From Pseudooceanicola atlanticus (lineage in GTDB: Bacteria; Pseudomonadota; Alphaproteobacteria; Rhodobacterales; Rhodobacteraceae), in NCBI RefSeq assembly GCF_000768315.1, contig NZ_AQQX01000017.1:1-62109 (forward strand): a DNA stretch of 62,109 bases. The letters run 5' to 3'. The notes under the pieces are model-generated. The model saw only the letters and a list, made by a program, of their open reading frames with translations, was not told the origin of the DNA and made no database searches. A program made the translations under genes and the position numbers. Shown here piece by piece: positions 25,497 to 37,401 of this stretch. The first letter of the stretch is position 1, and the number at the start of each line of letters is the position of its first letter.

Positions 25497-26572
25497 TCCC
25501 GCTGCGTCTCAAATCGGAGTGCGACCGCACCCTCGCGCCTTTCGTGACCCGGATCGCCGAAGAGGAGCCGCGTTGCGCGGAGGATGCCACGCTTTGGTCG
25601 GAGGAGGCGGGCACCTTGGGCTACCAGACCGGACAGATCAAGTTCAGGCTTTCGGATGTCGCGCCCGCAGAGGTCGCGGGCGATGTGCTGCTCGTCGACC
25701 CGCGGCGCCAGATCGCCCATCGACTCATCCGGGCGGCCTCGCCGCACAACACGTTCCTGATTACCGAGCAATGCGACCAGCTTTGTCTTATGTGTTCCCA
25801 GCCGCCGAAGCCGCAGCACCAGGACATGTTTGACCATTTCCTCGCGGCCTCCCGGCTGGCGCCGACGGGCGCGCAGATCGGGCTTTCCGGCGGAGAGCCG
25901 CTCTTGCACAAGGACGCCCTCTTCGCCTTTATCGACGCAGTTTTCGCGACCCGCGATGATCTCTGCTTCCACATCCTGACCAACGGGCAGTATTTCGAGC
26001 GCGCGGATTTGGCATGGTTGCGCAAGCACCGGGCACGGCTGCTTTGGGGCGTGCCAATCTATTCCGACAACCCCGCAACCCATGACGAGATCGTCGGCAA
26101 GCCTGGCGCCTTCGCACAGCTGTCTCCGAACCTCGCGCTCCTGGGCCTAGCCGGCGCCGCGCTCGAGCTCAGAACAGTTGTCCTGCGGCAGAACGCTCCT
26201 GGGTTGTCAAGTCTCGCCGACTTCATCGCGCGACATCTACCCTTCGCCGCAACCTGGGCGATCATGCAGATGGAACGCATCGGCTATGGCCGGATGAACT
26301 GGGGCCGGTGCTTCTTCGACAGCAGCATCGACTTCGCCAGTCTCGGCGCGGCCATCGACCTGATGCGCGCGCGCCGCCAAGACGTGACGCTCTACAATTT
26401 CCCGCTCTGCACGGTGCCTCCGGCCTATCGGGATCTCGCGGCACGATCGATTTCAGACTGGAAGCAGAAGTACCTCCCGGCCTGCGCAACGTGCAGCCTG
26501 CGCGACGACTGCGCCGGGTTCTTCGAGTGGTACCGGGAGGAGGACGGATTCATGGAGATACGGCCGCAATGA
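25493..26572 (+). CDS. hxsC: Radical SAM protein HxsC
   Basis: This 359-residue protein is the second radical SAM enzyme of the system. The cluster cysteines are Cys94, Cys98 and Cys101 (EQCDQLCLMCSQ), followed by IGLSGGEPLLHKDALF. A C-terminal CATCSLRDDC indicates an auxiliary cluster. It overlaps hxsB by ATGA and hxsA by a few bases, so the expression ratio of the three is probably fixed by coupling. Two different radical SAM proteins on one peptide suggest sequential modifications. The chemistry is unknown. Confidence 0.9.
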   Translation: MIPLRLKSECDRTLAPFVTRIAEEEPRCAEDATLWSEEAGTLGYQTGQIKFRLSDVAPAEVAGDVLLVDPRRQIAHRLIRAASPHNTFLITEQCDQLCLMCSQPPKPQHQDMFDHFLAASRLAPTGAQIGLSGGEPLLHKDALFAFIDAVFATRDDLCFHILTNGQYFERADLAWLRKHRARLLWGVPIYSDNPATHDEIVGKPGAFAQLSPNLALLGLAGAALELRTVVLRQNAPGLSSLADFIARHLPFAATWAIMQMERIGYGRMNWGRCFFDSSIDFASLGAAIDLMRARRQDVTLYNFPLCTVPPAYRDLAARSISDWKQKYLPACATCSLRDDCAGFFEWYREEDGFMEIRPQ

Positions 26573-27108
26573 AGAAGATCGGAAAATTCGCCATCACGCT
26601 CGCGGCCGCGGGCTACCTGCCACAGGGGGCTCAGGCCGTGGTCGCACCACCGCGGCTCGATTATGACGATGATGCGTCGGCCTCGCTGTTCCAGATCCTA
26701 CGGGGCGAGCACAAGTACACGCTGGCCGGGCACCGATCACACTCGAGCCATGGCTCGCACGGATCGCATGGCAGCCATCGCTCCTCCTCGAGCGGGGGAT
26801 ATTCGAGTGGGGGCAGTTCCTATCGCCCGTCGAAACCCTCAAGCAACAGCACGCCGCCATCCTATGTCATGCCGCGCGCGTCGCAGGCGCCGAAAACATT
26901 GCCCGGCAACAGTACGGCCTTCACCGAGATTGTCAGGCGGGTTCAGACGGCACTCTATGCCTATGGCTATTACACCGGTGCCATCGACGGGATCGTCGGC
27001 ACCGGCACCAAAACTGCGCTCAGCAAGTTCCAGAAGGACTGGAACCTGAAGATCACTGGCACCATCACCCCCGAGGTCCTCGATGCGCTCAATATCGTTG
27101 CGAAGTAG
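26569..27108 (+). CDS. hxsA: HxsA, His-Xaa-Ser repeat substrate protein
   Basis: This 179-residue exported protein has a signal peptide (about residues 1-23, ending AQA), then six His-Xaa-Ser triplets at residues 55-72 (HRS-HSS-HGS-HGS-HGS-HRS). A Ser/Gly-rich linker follows, then a C-terminal peptidoglycan-binding domain (about residues 118-176, VRRVQTALYAYGYYTGAIDGIVG). The repeat is the presumed target of HxsB/HxsC, and the C-terminal domain would hold the modified protein at the cell wall. The repeated histidines could bind a metal or haem after modification; that is inference. Confidence 0.88.
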   Translation: MKKIGKFAITLAAAGYLPQGAQAVVAPPRLDYDDDASASLFQILRGEHKYTLAGHRSHSSHGSHGSHGSHRSSSSGGYSSGGSSYRPSKPSSNSTPPSYVMPRASQAPKTLPGNSTAFTEIVRRVQTALYAYGYYTGAIDGIVGTGTKTALSKFQKDWNLKITGTITPEVLDALNIVAK

Positions 27109-27481
27109 CTGGCTCCGATATGCCCTGGTCCTGGCCGGTGGCGTGGTGATCGGCCAGATCGTTCCGCCGCTCTGGACCTGGGGGGTGATCCTCGTCGCCG
27201 AGCCGTCGTACCAAGAGGCGACCTATCGCTGTGATCGCTCGATGCGCGCGCATCTCCTGGCCAAACAGAAGCTGGAGGCTGCGCCTTCGGCTGAAAGTGT
27301 CCGGGACCTCGAGGCGAGCGAGATCGCGCTGATCGACTGCCAGGATTACGACCTGATGCGCAAGCGGCTGATGCTCGTCGGGCTTGACGAGACAGCCCTG
27401 TCCTACATGGCACTGAAGGCCATCGAGGCCAAGGCGACAGACCTGCAGGATGTGATCGAGATCCATGAAATCCATTACTAG
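27083..27481 (+). CDS. His-Xaa-Ser system-associated small membrane protein
   Basis: This 132-residue protein has one N-terminal membrane segment (RYALVLAGGVVIGQIVPPLW, about residues 12-31) and a periplasmic helical part with two cysteines (Cys50 in YRCDRS and Cys97 in LIDCQDYD). From memory, a family named TIGR03982 is linked to Hxs operons, and this protein matches its position and size. The start overlaps hxsA by 26 bp; a later start is possible. The role is unknown; it might anchor or chaperone HxsA or the dihaem proteins. Confidence 0.65.
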   Translation: MRSISLRSSWLRYALVLAGGVVIGQIVPPLWTWGVILVAEPSYQEATYRCDRSMRAHLLAKQKLEAAPSAESVRDLEASEIALIDCQDYDLMRKRLMLVGLDETALSYMALKAIEAKATDLQDVIEIHEIHY

Positions 27482-28691
27482 GGTCTTCTTCGCGATCGCG
27501 CTGATCTGCGCCGCCCCCGCCATGGCCGAAACCATGCGCGAGGCCGTCCTGCGCAAGGCCGCGCTGGAGAATGGATTGCGTCCGGCCGAAGAGTCCTGGC
27601 CCGATTTCGAACCGGAAAAGGCGGCGGTCGGCAAACTCCTCTTCGAGAGCGAACTTCTCTCGCTTACCCGGAACGTCTCCTGTCGTAATTGCCACCTCGA
27701 CGAGTTCGGCTCCGCGGATGGTCTGCCGCTTGGACATGGGGCAGGTGGTGTCGGCAAAGGCGTCGAGCGGATGAAGAGCCCGGCAGGGGTGCTCTCACGC
27801 AACGCCCTCGCCCTCTGGGGCCGCGGCGGGATCGGCTTCGACGTCTTCTTTTGGGACGGACGGGTAGATGCCAGTTCGGGTGCGGTCCGAAGCCAGTTCG
27901 GCACCATGGCGCCCTCCGACGACCCTCTGGTCGTGACCGCGCATCTGCCGCCGGTGGAGTTCCGCGAGATGATCGGGGAGAGCAATGACACGGAATGGCT
28001 CCGCCAGGGCGATGTCAACGCCGCGGCCCGGGTGCACCAGGAGATCGCCCGCCGCATTCGGGGGACGCCCGAGATCGCCGAGCCCCTGTCTGAAGCGTCC
28101 GGGCTTGACTTCGAGCAGCTCACCTACTTGCAGATCGCCGAGGCCATTGCCGCCTTCATCCGCTCCGAGTTCCGGCTTCGGGAGACCAAGCTCCATCGCT
28201 TTGTCTTCGAGCGTCAGGCGCTGACAGACCAGGAACTGGCCGGCGGCCTCCTTTTCTACGGCCGCGGGCAGTGCGCGGCCTGTCACAGTGGCCCCTATTT
28301 CTCGGACCTCAGGTTCCACGCGATTCCGTTCGCGCAGTTCGGGTTCGGGTTCAACGGCTTCGGCATCGACTACGGCCGCTACAATTTCACGCAAGACCCC
28401 CGAGATCGCTACGCCTTCCGCACGCCGCCGCTTTATAATGTCACCAAGACCGCGCCCTATTCCCATTCCGGGGTCGAGCCGGATCTCGCCGGCGCCATCC
28501 GGGCGCATGTCGATCCTTTGGCAGAGATCGATACCAGCAGACTTTCCGCGCTAGATCGGGCCGAGGTCTACCAGAAAATCGCGCGCTGGTCACTGGAGCC
28601 GAGCTACGCGGTCGAGCTCAGCGACGCGGAGATCGCCGAGCTCGTCGCCTTCCTGGCGGCGCTGGAGTTCGATCCGGAGCCCGGGCGGTGA
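27465..28691 (+). CDS. Dihaem cytochrome c peroxidase/MauG-like protein 1
   Basis: This 408-residue periplasmic protein has a signal peptide (residues 1-21, ending AMA) and two c-type haem motifs, CRNCH (73-77) and CAACH (270-274), in the spacing of bacterial dihaem peroxidases. Family members reduce peroxide or, like MauG, oxidise protein residues. Its place in the hxs operon (17-bp overlap with the preceding gene) suggests that it acts on or receives electrons from modified HxsA. Haem attachment must rely on the host Ccm machinery, since none is encoded here. Confidence 0.85.
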   Translation: MKSITRVFFAIALICAAPAMAETMREAVLRKAALENGLRPAEESWPDFEPEKAAVGKLLFESELLSLTRNVSCRNCHLDEFGSADGLPLGHGAGGVGKGVERMKSPAGVLSRNALALWGRGGIGFDVFFWDGRVDASSGAVRSQFGTMAPSDDPLVVTAHLPPVEFREMIGESNDTEWLRQGDVNAAARVHQEIARRIRGTPEIAEPLSEASGLDFEQLTYLQIAEAIAAFIRSEFRLRETKLHRFVFERQALTDQELAGGLLFYGRGQCAACHSGPYFSDLRFHAIPFAQFGFGFNGFGIDYGRYNFTQDPRDRYAFRTPPLYNVTKTAPYSHSGVEPDLAGAIRAHVDPLAEIDTSRLSALDRAEVYQKIARWSLEPSYAVELSDAEIAELVAFLAALEFDPEPGR

Positions 28692-30262
28692 AGCGGGTGC
28701 GCCCGCGCGATGTGCTCGACCTCTTCACCCGGATCGCCATCATCGGGATCGGTCTATCCCTGCCGGTCTGGCTCTACCTGGCAGAGCTACGTCCGCGTTT
28801 CGTGCTTCACCGGACGGAGAAGGACCTCCGCGCGCTGGCCGCCGCCTGCGACCAAGCGCTGCGCAGCGCGGAGGCGACAGAGGAGACCCGTGCCCAACTG
28901 GACCCTGCGCAGGCGGCGCGCCTCGACCTGTCTCTCGAGATCGGCCGGTTGCCCTGCAAAAGCTACAGTGTGCTCACCGAACAGTTGCTTTCGGAGGGCG
29001 TATCGCGGCATGCGCTCGCGGCCCTCAACCTCTCTGCAACCTCCGATCCCGCTTATCCGGACTTGAGGGCGGTGCTCGCGGATGCGGACCAGCTTGATGC
29101 CCAGCTGCGCGTCACGTCCCGGCTCTTCGATCTCGCGCCGCTGCCTCTGAAGGAATATCTGCGCAATGCGAAGTTCCGGCTCGGCGAACGGTTATTTTTC
29201 GATCCACTCCTGAGCGGGCAGGGGGATCGCACCTGCGCCACCTGCCATGTCTTGGTCTCCGCGACCGCGGACGGGGCGGCCTTGGAGACACATCTTGACG
29301 TATCGCCAGAATGGTTGCCCGGCGTTCCTGCGCGCAACGTGCCCGATCTCTGGAACCGCGACCACAACGACGTCTCAACCATGCTCTGGGATGGTCGGGT
29401 TCAGGCGCTCGCCGCCGCGAATGAGGGCGGGCTCGTATCGCCCGAGCCCCTGCCGACGACGGGATTCGAGAACCTCATGGCGTTGCAATCGATTCGGCCG
29501 ATCATTATCCCGGCGGAGATGCTTGGCGAGCCCGGCGCCGGGAATGTTCTTGCTCCCAAGTCACTCGGCGCGCCGCTCCCCGAAGCTGTGCTGACACGCC
29601 TCGCGACGCGACTCTACGAGGACGATGAGCGCGGTAAGGATACGGAGACATATCAGAGGTTGTTTCGCAAGAGCTACGGGGTCGGGGCTGCCGAAGAGGT
29701 GCGTCCGGCTCATCTCGGCAATGCGCTCGCGCATTACATCGAGATCGCCTTTCAGTCCCGGGAAACGCCTTGGGATCGCTACCTCGTCGGCGATCTTTCC
29801 GCCCTCACGGCGGATCAGAAACGCGGGGCGGTCCTATTCTATGGCGTCGGTAAATGCGCCGTGTGTCATGTGGGCGATGTCTTCAGTGACTTCGGGTTCC
29901 ATTCCATCGGGGTGCCCGACATGCGGGAGGAGAAGGATTTAGGCCGCTTCTATGCCACCGGTTTGGCAGAGGACCGGTTTCTGTTCCGGACGCCGCCCTT
30001 GCGGAACGTCACGCTCACGGCGCCCTATTTCCATAACGGTCAGGGCAAAACTCTCAGCGAGGCGATCCAGCAACATCTCAATCCATATCAGTTTGCACGG
30101 GCCTACGCCGAAGGCGGAGAGCATCTGATGGGGTCGACAGAGATTGATGCGATTTCGCCGATCCTCGCGCCAAGATCTATGATCACCGATGCTCAAATCG
30201 AGCTTTTGATAGCGTTTCTGAAATCCTTGGAGGATCGCCGTGCCGACGCATTGTCGCCCTGA
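28688..30262 (+). CDS. Dihaem cytochrome c peroxidase/MauG-like protein 2, membrane-anchored
   Basis: This 524-residue protein starts with GTG, overlapping the previous stop. It has an N-terminal membrane anchor (about residues 13-32), a roughly 120-residue helical extension with Cys54 and Cys90, and then a dihaem peroxidase domain with CATCH (183-187) and CAVCH (390-394). It is longer than the usual 330-400 residues because of the extension. As the last gene of the hxs operon it may form a pair with protein 1 in the periplasm. No terminator is evident directly after it. Confidence 0.85.
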   Translation: MKRVRPRDVLDLFTRIAIIGIGLSLPVWLYLAELRPRFVLHRTEKDLRALAAACDQALRSAEATEETRAQLDPAQAARLDLSLEIGRLPCKSYSVLTEQLLSEGVSRHALAALNLSATSDPAYPDLRAVLADADQLDAQLRVTSRLFDLAPLPLKEYLRNAKFRLGERLFFDPLLSGQGDRTCATCHVLVSATADGAALETHLDVSPEWLPGVPARNVPDLWNRDHNDVSTMLWDGRVQALAAANEGGLVSPEPLPTTGFENLMALQSIRPIIIPAEMLGEPGAGNVLAPKSLGAPLPEAVLTRLATRLYEDDERGKDTETYQRLFRKSYGVGAAEEVRPAHLGNALAHYIEIAFQSRETPWDRYLVGDLSALTADQKRGAVLFYGVGKCAVCHVGDVFSDFGFHSIGVPDMREEKDLGRFYATGLAEDRFLFRTPPLRNVTLTAPYFHNGQGKTLSEAIQQHLNPYQFARAYAEGGEHLMGSTEIDAISPILAPRSMITDAQIELLIAFLKSLEDRRADALSP

Positions 30263-30356
30263 TCAGGCATGGCTCTTAGAGGAACCTAGAATCTGAAGAG
30301 TATCTATCGAATTAGGGCATAGGGCCGGTAACGATAATGGCCCCTCTTATCGTGCG

Positions 30357-30386
30357 TTGACATTTGCGCGCGCCCAGAACAGCCTG
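30357..30386 (+). promoter_or_regulatory. Possible thiC promoter
   Basis: TTGACA (30357-30362) lies 17 bp before CAGCCT, a poor -10, and just upstream of the TPP riboswitch. Only the -35 is convincing. Confidence 0.35.
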
Positions 30387-30395
30387 CGGGCACTC

Positions 30396-33216
<2,821 letters not shown>

Positions 33217-33220
<4 letters not shown>

Positions 33221-33855
33221 GGCGCTGCCCTGACCTCTCGCTTTACCTCGTGCTTGATCCCGGCCTGTGCGCCGGGGTCGGCATGGTCGAAACCGCCCGC
33301 GCTGCCGTCGCGGGCGGGGCGACGGTTGTGCAACTGCGCGACAAGGCGGCAGGCACCGCGCGGATGATCGAGACTGGCCGGGCACTGAAGGCGGCGCTGG
33401 CCGGAACCGGCGTGGTGCTGATCGTGAACGACGACGTGGAGGCCGCCGTTGCGATTGGTGCGGACGGGCTGCACATCGGGCAGGGCGACATGGCCGTGAC
33501 CGAGGCCCGCGCCCGGATCGGTCCGGCGATGGTGCTGGGCCTGTCGGTCGAGACACCCGCGCTGGCCGCCGCCGTCGATCCGGCGCTGGTCGACTACATC
33601 GGTGCGGGGCCGGTCTTTGCCACGCCTTCCAAGCTGGATCACAAGGCGCCTGTGGGTTTCGAAGGGCTGGCGGCGCAGGTTGCTGCCAGCCCGGTGCCCG
33701 CCGTGGCGATCGGCGGGCTGAAGGCCGAGCACGTGGCGCAGGTCCTGAAGGCCGGCGCGCAGGGCGTCGCCGTGGTTTCCGCCATCTGCGGCCAGCCCGA
33801 CCCCGAGGCCGCTGCCCGCGCCCTCAGGGACAGGATCGACGCGCTAACCGTCTGA
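33217..33855 (+). CDS. thiE: Thiamine-phosphate synthase ThiE
   Basis: This 212-residue enzyme joins HMP diphosphate and thiazole phosphate. VVQLRDKAAG, VNDDVEAAVAIGADGLHIGQGD and AVAIGGLKAEHV are the conserved phosphate-binding strands of the TIM barrel. The start is GTG at 33217, overlapping the thiM stop. Its 3' end overlaps the convergent thiD 3' end by 12 bp. Confidence 0.95.
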
Positions 33856-34650
33856 CGCCCAGAGCGCGTGGAAATGATGCACCGGCCCGTGCCCGTGGCC
33901 CACGTCCAGCGCATCGCTTTGGGCCAGCACCGCATGCAGGTAGGCCTTGGCGCGGGTCACGGCCTCGGCCATGTCGTGATGCGGCAGGAGCGCGGAAATG
34001 GCCGAGGACAAGGTGCAGCCCGTGCCGTGATCGTTGGTCGTGGTGATGCGGGGCGCGCGCAGGGTCTGGATACCCTCGGGACCGGCCAGCAGGTCGGTGC
34101 TGTGCGCGCCCTCCAGATGCCCGCCTTTAAGCAGGACGTACTCGGAGCCGAGAGAAAGGAGGTCGGGCAGGGCGGCGGTCATGGTCGCGGTGCTCCAGTC
34201 ATCGGGACGGTTCAGCAGGACGGCGGCCTCGGGCAGGTTCGGCGTGATGACCGTGGCCAGAGGCACCAGCGCCTCGCGCAGCGCCGAAACCGCTTCGGGA
34301 TCCAGCAGCGCGTGACCGCTTTTCGCCACCATCACCGGGTCCAGCACGATGTTGCGCGCCGCGTGATGGCGCAGCCGGTCGGACACCGCGCGGGCGATCC
34401 CGGCGTTGGCGATCATGCCGATCTTCACCGCGTCGATGCGCACGTCCTCGAGCACAGAGTCGATCTGGTCGGCGACGAAATCTGGGTCAAGCGCCTGGAA
34501 GGACCGAACGCCGCAGGTGTTTTGCGCCACCACGGCCGTGACGACCGAACAGGCATAGGCGCCAAGCGCCGACATGGTCTTGATGTCGGCCTGGATGCCG
34601 GCGCCGCCGGACGGGTCCGTGCCCGCAATGGTCAGGACGTTGGCGATCAT
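33844..34650 (-). CDS. thiD: HMP/HMP-phosphate kinase ThiD
   Basis: This 268-residue ribokinase-fold enzyme phosphorylates HMP twice. [18 protein letters not shown] at the N-terminus and [13 protein letters not shown] (anion hole and catalytic Asp) at the C-terminus are intact. It is translationally coupled to the upstream Nudix gene (ATGA) and is under the second TPP riboswitch at 35147-35237. Convergent to thiE. Confidence 0.95.
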   Translation of the reverse strand: MIANVLTIAGTDPSGGAGIQADIKTMSALGAYACSVVTAVVAQNTCGVRSFQALDPDFVADQIDSVLEDVRIDAVKIGMIANAGIARAVSDRLRHHAARNIVLDPVMVAKSGHALLDPEAVSALREALVPLATVITPNLPEAAVLLNRPDDWSTATMTAALPDLLSLGSEYVLLKGGHLEGAHSTDLLAGPEGIQTLRAPRITTTNDHGTGCTLSSAISALLPHHDMAEAVTRAKAYLHAVLAQSDALDVGHGHGPVHHFHALWASDG

Positions 34651-35096
34651 GTCGGTGCCCCCGCCATCAGGGCTGCGGCCTGGTCCGCAACTGCGCCGAC
34701 ATCGCGGCTGAGCGCGAGGCTGCCATCCGTCAGCGCGGCAAGGTCGATCCAGCGCGCCTCGAGCGCGTCATCTGCGGCAACCGGAACCCCGGCGATCCAG
34801 CGGAACAGAACGGCGATCAGGATGAAATGGCGGCGCAAGGTGCCGGTGCCGTCGTGATCAAAGGCGTCGAGCGCCGTGATCACCCGTAGCGGGTCTGCGG
34901 AAACGCCGGTCTCCTCGGCCAGTTCGCGGATGGCTGCGTCGAACAGGGGTTCGCCCTGGTCAATCTTGCCGCCGGGAAATCCCCAAAGGCCCGCATCGGG
35001 CGGATTGGCGCGACGCACGAGAAGCACCTGGGTGTCGCGCACGACTACGGCGATGGTCGCCGGGATCGGGCGTGGGTCTGTCGATTGATATGGCAA
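34647..35096 (-). CDS. Nudix hydrolase upstream of thiD
   Basis: This 149-residue protein has a complete Nudix box, GGKIDQGEPLFDAAIRELAEETG. It lies directly behind a TPP riboswitch and overlaps thiD. That position suggests a role in thiamine metabolism, for example hydrolysing oxidised or misincorporated thiamine diphosphate or HMP diphosphate, as known for some Nudix enzymes beside thi genes. The substrate cannot be read from the sequence; MutT-like cleaning or ADP-ribose hydrolysis are alternatives. Confidence 0.85.
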   Translation of the reverse strand: MPYQSTDPRPIPATIAVVVRDTQVLLVRRANPPDAGLWGFPGGKIDQGEPLFDAAIRELAEETGVSADPLRVITALDAFDHDGTGTLRRHFILIAVLFRWIAGVPVAADDALEARWIDLAALTDGSLALSRDVGAVADQAAALMAGAPT

Positions 35097-35146
35097 AGCG
35101 GCCTCGTCATGCTGAGGCCGGCAAGGGCAAGAGGTCTGCGCGATCC

Positions 35147-35237
35147 TGTCCCTTCGCCGGCATGATCCGGATCAGGTTCAAAGGGTCACCGCGCTGCAAT
35201 CGCCAGCGATATCTCAGCCCCTTGTCGGGACACCCCT
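35147..35237 (-). promoter_or_regulatory. TPP riboswitch of the Nudix-thiD operon
   Basis: On the minus strand GGGGCTGAGAT, TGACCCTTTGAACCTGATC and GCCGGCGAAGGGA occur in the order of a THI element, about 50 bases before the Nudix start. Confidence 0.92.
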
Positions 35238-35248
35238 AGGTGAGAGGC

Positions 35249-35276
35249 AGCTTATCAGGCTGAGCGCCCGGTTCAA
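35249..35276 (-). promoter_or_regulatory. Promoter of the Nudix-thiD riboswitch
   Basis: On the minus strand TTGAAC and TAAGCT are 16 bp apart and place the transcript start just before the riboswitch. Confidence 0.5.
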
Positions 35277-35346
35277 TGCCGGGCGGATGTGCTTGCGCCT
35301 GCTGTCGGTTGCTGAAACTTTGGGCAAAACAGACGAGGAAGCAGTC

Positions 35347-36498
35347 ATGGAATCCCTGTTCCGTTCGCTTGGCCCGGTCATCGGCCGTCCCTCGCCAGTC
35401 GAGGCCCTTCGTGCGGGGCTCGGCGCTCTGATCGGCCTTGGGGTGACGGGTGTATTCCTGTTGTCGCCCGTGGTCGACCTGACACTTGGGCTTTACCTGA
35501 TTGCTCCGTTCGGTGCGACGTCGGTCCTGCTGTTCGCAGTGCCCAACAGCCCGTTGGCGCAGCCGTGGTCGGCGGTGGTGGGCAACACCCTCGCGGCACT
35601 GGTCGGTGTGGCGGTCTGTTCCGTGATCGCGGACCCTGTCCTGCGGATCGCCCTTGCGGTCGGGCTGACGATTACGGTCGGCATCCTGTGTCGCGCGATC
35701 CATCCCCCGGCGGGTGCGGTCGCCATGACAGCGGCGATGAGCCCGGAGGCGGTCGAGCGACTTGGGTTCTGGTTCGCGATCGCGCCCGTCGCCACGGGCA
35801 CCCTCGCGCTGGTCGTCTGTGCTGCGATCTACGCCCGGCTCACGGGGCGCAGGTACCCATTCCGCCAGTTCGATGAGCCAAATCGCCACCGCACCGAAGA
35901 TCCCGATCCCGCCAAGCGCATCGGGCTGTCCCGAGAAGAACTGACAGAGCTGCTGGACCAGTATCGCCAGTCGTTCAATCTGGGTGTCGAAGACCTAGCG
36001 CGGTTGATCGGCGCGGCCGAGTTGCAGGCCGCCGCGCACCGGACAGGTCCGCTTCTGGCGACCGACGTCATGTCGCGTGATCTGGTGACCATTGGCCCGG
36101 ACACTCCGCTGTCAAAGATTGCGGACCTGTTCAGACATCATCGCTTCACATCGCTTCCGGTGACCGGGGTCGAGGGGCGTTATCTTGGCGTGATCTTCCA
36201 GATGCACCTGATCGACCGAGCGCGCGAGGATGCGCTTCGGCTCGACCGTGGCTATCTCGCGGCGTTTCGGCGCCTGATCGACCAGGATCGTACGCAGCCG
36301 GTTCGAGCCAAGGACATCATGAGCGTCGCCGGGCCTCGGGCGGTACCGGCGACTCCGGTCGGGGTGCTCCTGCCGATGATGGCCGATGGTGATGTCGATG
36401 CGGTGCCGATCCTTGAAAAGGGCCGGATCGTCGGCATCGTCACCAGGACGGATCTGATCGCCGCCCTCGCGCGGTCCGGGCTGCGGGCACAGGGCTGA
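35347..36498 (+). CDS. HPP-family membrane protein with CBS domains
   Basis: This 383-residue protein has an N-terminal HPP domain with about four to five membrane helices (for example LRAGLGALIGLGVTGVFLL), including the AIHPPAGAVAM signature. Its C-terminal cytoplasmic part has two CBS motifs (DVMSRDLVTIGPDTPLSKI and DIMSVAGPRAVPATPVGVL) that usually bind adenosine nucleotides. HPP proteins have been linked to nitrite transport in plastids and cyanobacteria, but the bacterial substrate here is unknown. The ATG at 35347 follows GAGGAAG. It stands alone between thi and pan genes. Confidence 0.85.
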   Translation: MESLFRSLGPVIGRPSPVEALRAGLGALIGLGVTGVFLLSPVVDLTLGLYLIAPFGATSVLLFAVPNSPLAQPWSAVVGNTLAALVGVAVCSVIADPVLRIALAVGLTITVGILCRAIHPPAGAVAMTAAMSPEAVERLGFWFAIAPVATGTLALVVCAAIYARLTGRRYPFRQFDEPNRHRTEDPDPAKRIGLSREELTELLDQYRQSFNLGVEDLARLIGAAELQAAAHRTGPLLATDVMSRDLVTIGPDTPLSKIADLFRHHRFTSLPVTGVEGRYLGVIFQMHLIDRAREDALRLDRGYLAAFRRLIDQDRTQPVRAKDIMSVAGPRAVPATPVGVLLPMMADGDVDAVPILEKGRIVGIVTRTDLIAALARSGLRAQG

Positions 36499-36513
36499 GA
36501 GGCGGCGGCCCGG

Positions 36514-37401
36514 TCAGGCCGGTTCGAGCGGGTGATCTTTGCGAGTCGGGACGCTTGCGAGACCCGCGACAGGGACATTGTCGATCAGGCGCACGCCATC
36601 GAGCCAGGCGGCGAGGAAAAGGCGACCGGGGCGGTCTGCCCTGGTCATCAGCTTGAGGTCGGGATCGCTGCGCAACTCCAGGTAGTCGATCGTGTCGAAC
36701 CCGGCAGAAAGCAGCGCCGCCCTGGCGTTATCGAGGGCCTGCGCGACTTGTCCGCCGCGGGAGATGACACGCGCGGCGTCGTCCAGGACCTGGGCGATCA
36801 CCGGCGCAATTTCGCGTGACCCGGGCCCGAGCCGGAGGTTGCGCGACGACATGGCGAGGCCGTCGTCCTCGCGCACGGTCGGACAGCCGACGATCTCGGT
36901 CTTCAGATCCAGATCCTCGGCCAGCCGGATCACCACCTGAAGTTGCTGGTAATCCTTTTCACCGAAATACGCGCGGTCGGCATCGCATTGCAGGAACAGC
37001 TTGGTCACCACCGTGGCCACCCCGTCGAAATGCCCCGGCCGCGCCCCGCCGCACAGGCCTTCGCTGACCCCGGTCACCGACACGGTCGTGGCAAAGCCTT
37101 CGGGGTACATCTGCGCGCCATCGGGGACATAGAGGATATCCGCGCCATAGGGCGTCAGCTTTTCGGCATCGCTGTCCTCGGTCCTTGGGTATTTCGCCAG
37201 ATCCTCGGGGTTGTTGAACTGCTTGGGGTTCACGAACAGCGTCACGATTACCCGGTCGTTTTCGGCGCAGGCCCGCTCTACCAGCGACAGGTGCCCGGCA
37301 TGCAGCGCGCCCATGGTCGGCACGACGCCGATGGTTTCGCCGGCCCGGCGCCAGCTTTCGGTCAGGGCGCGCAGGTCTGCCTTGGTGCGGATGATCTTCA
37401 T
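36514..37401 (-). CDS. panC: Pantothenate synthetase PanC
   Basis: This 295-residue ligase joins pantoate and beta-alanine with ATP. The [14 protein letters not shown] nucleotide-binding loop, [19 protein letters not shown], and FGEKDYQQL are all present. It follows panB with an ATGA overlap, so the two are one operon. panE and panD are not on the window and must be elsewhere. Confidence 0.96.
   Translation of the reverse strand: MKIIRTKADLRALTESWRRAGETIGVVPTMGALHAGHLSLVERACAENDRVIVTLFVNPKQFNNPEDLAKYPRTEDSDAEKLTPYGADILYVPDGAQMYPEGFATTVSVTGVSEGLCGGARPGHFDGVATVVTKLFLQCDADRAYFGEKDYQQLQVVIRLAEDLDLKTEIVGCPTVREDDGLAMSSRNLRLGPGSREIAPVIAQVLDDAARVISRGGQVAQALDNARAALLSAGFDTIDYLELRSDPDLKLMTRADRPGRLFLAAWLDGVRLIDNVPVAGLASVPTRKDHPLEPA

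Noticed and set aside
26734..26790. Short DNA repeats in hxsA as a possible CRISPR or satellite array
   Set aside because: They are in frame and encode the His-Xaa-Ser triplets; spacing is 9 bp and there are no spacers.
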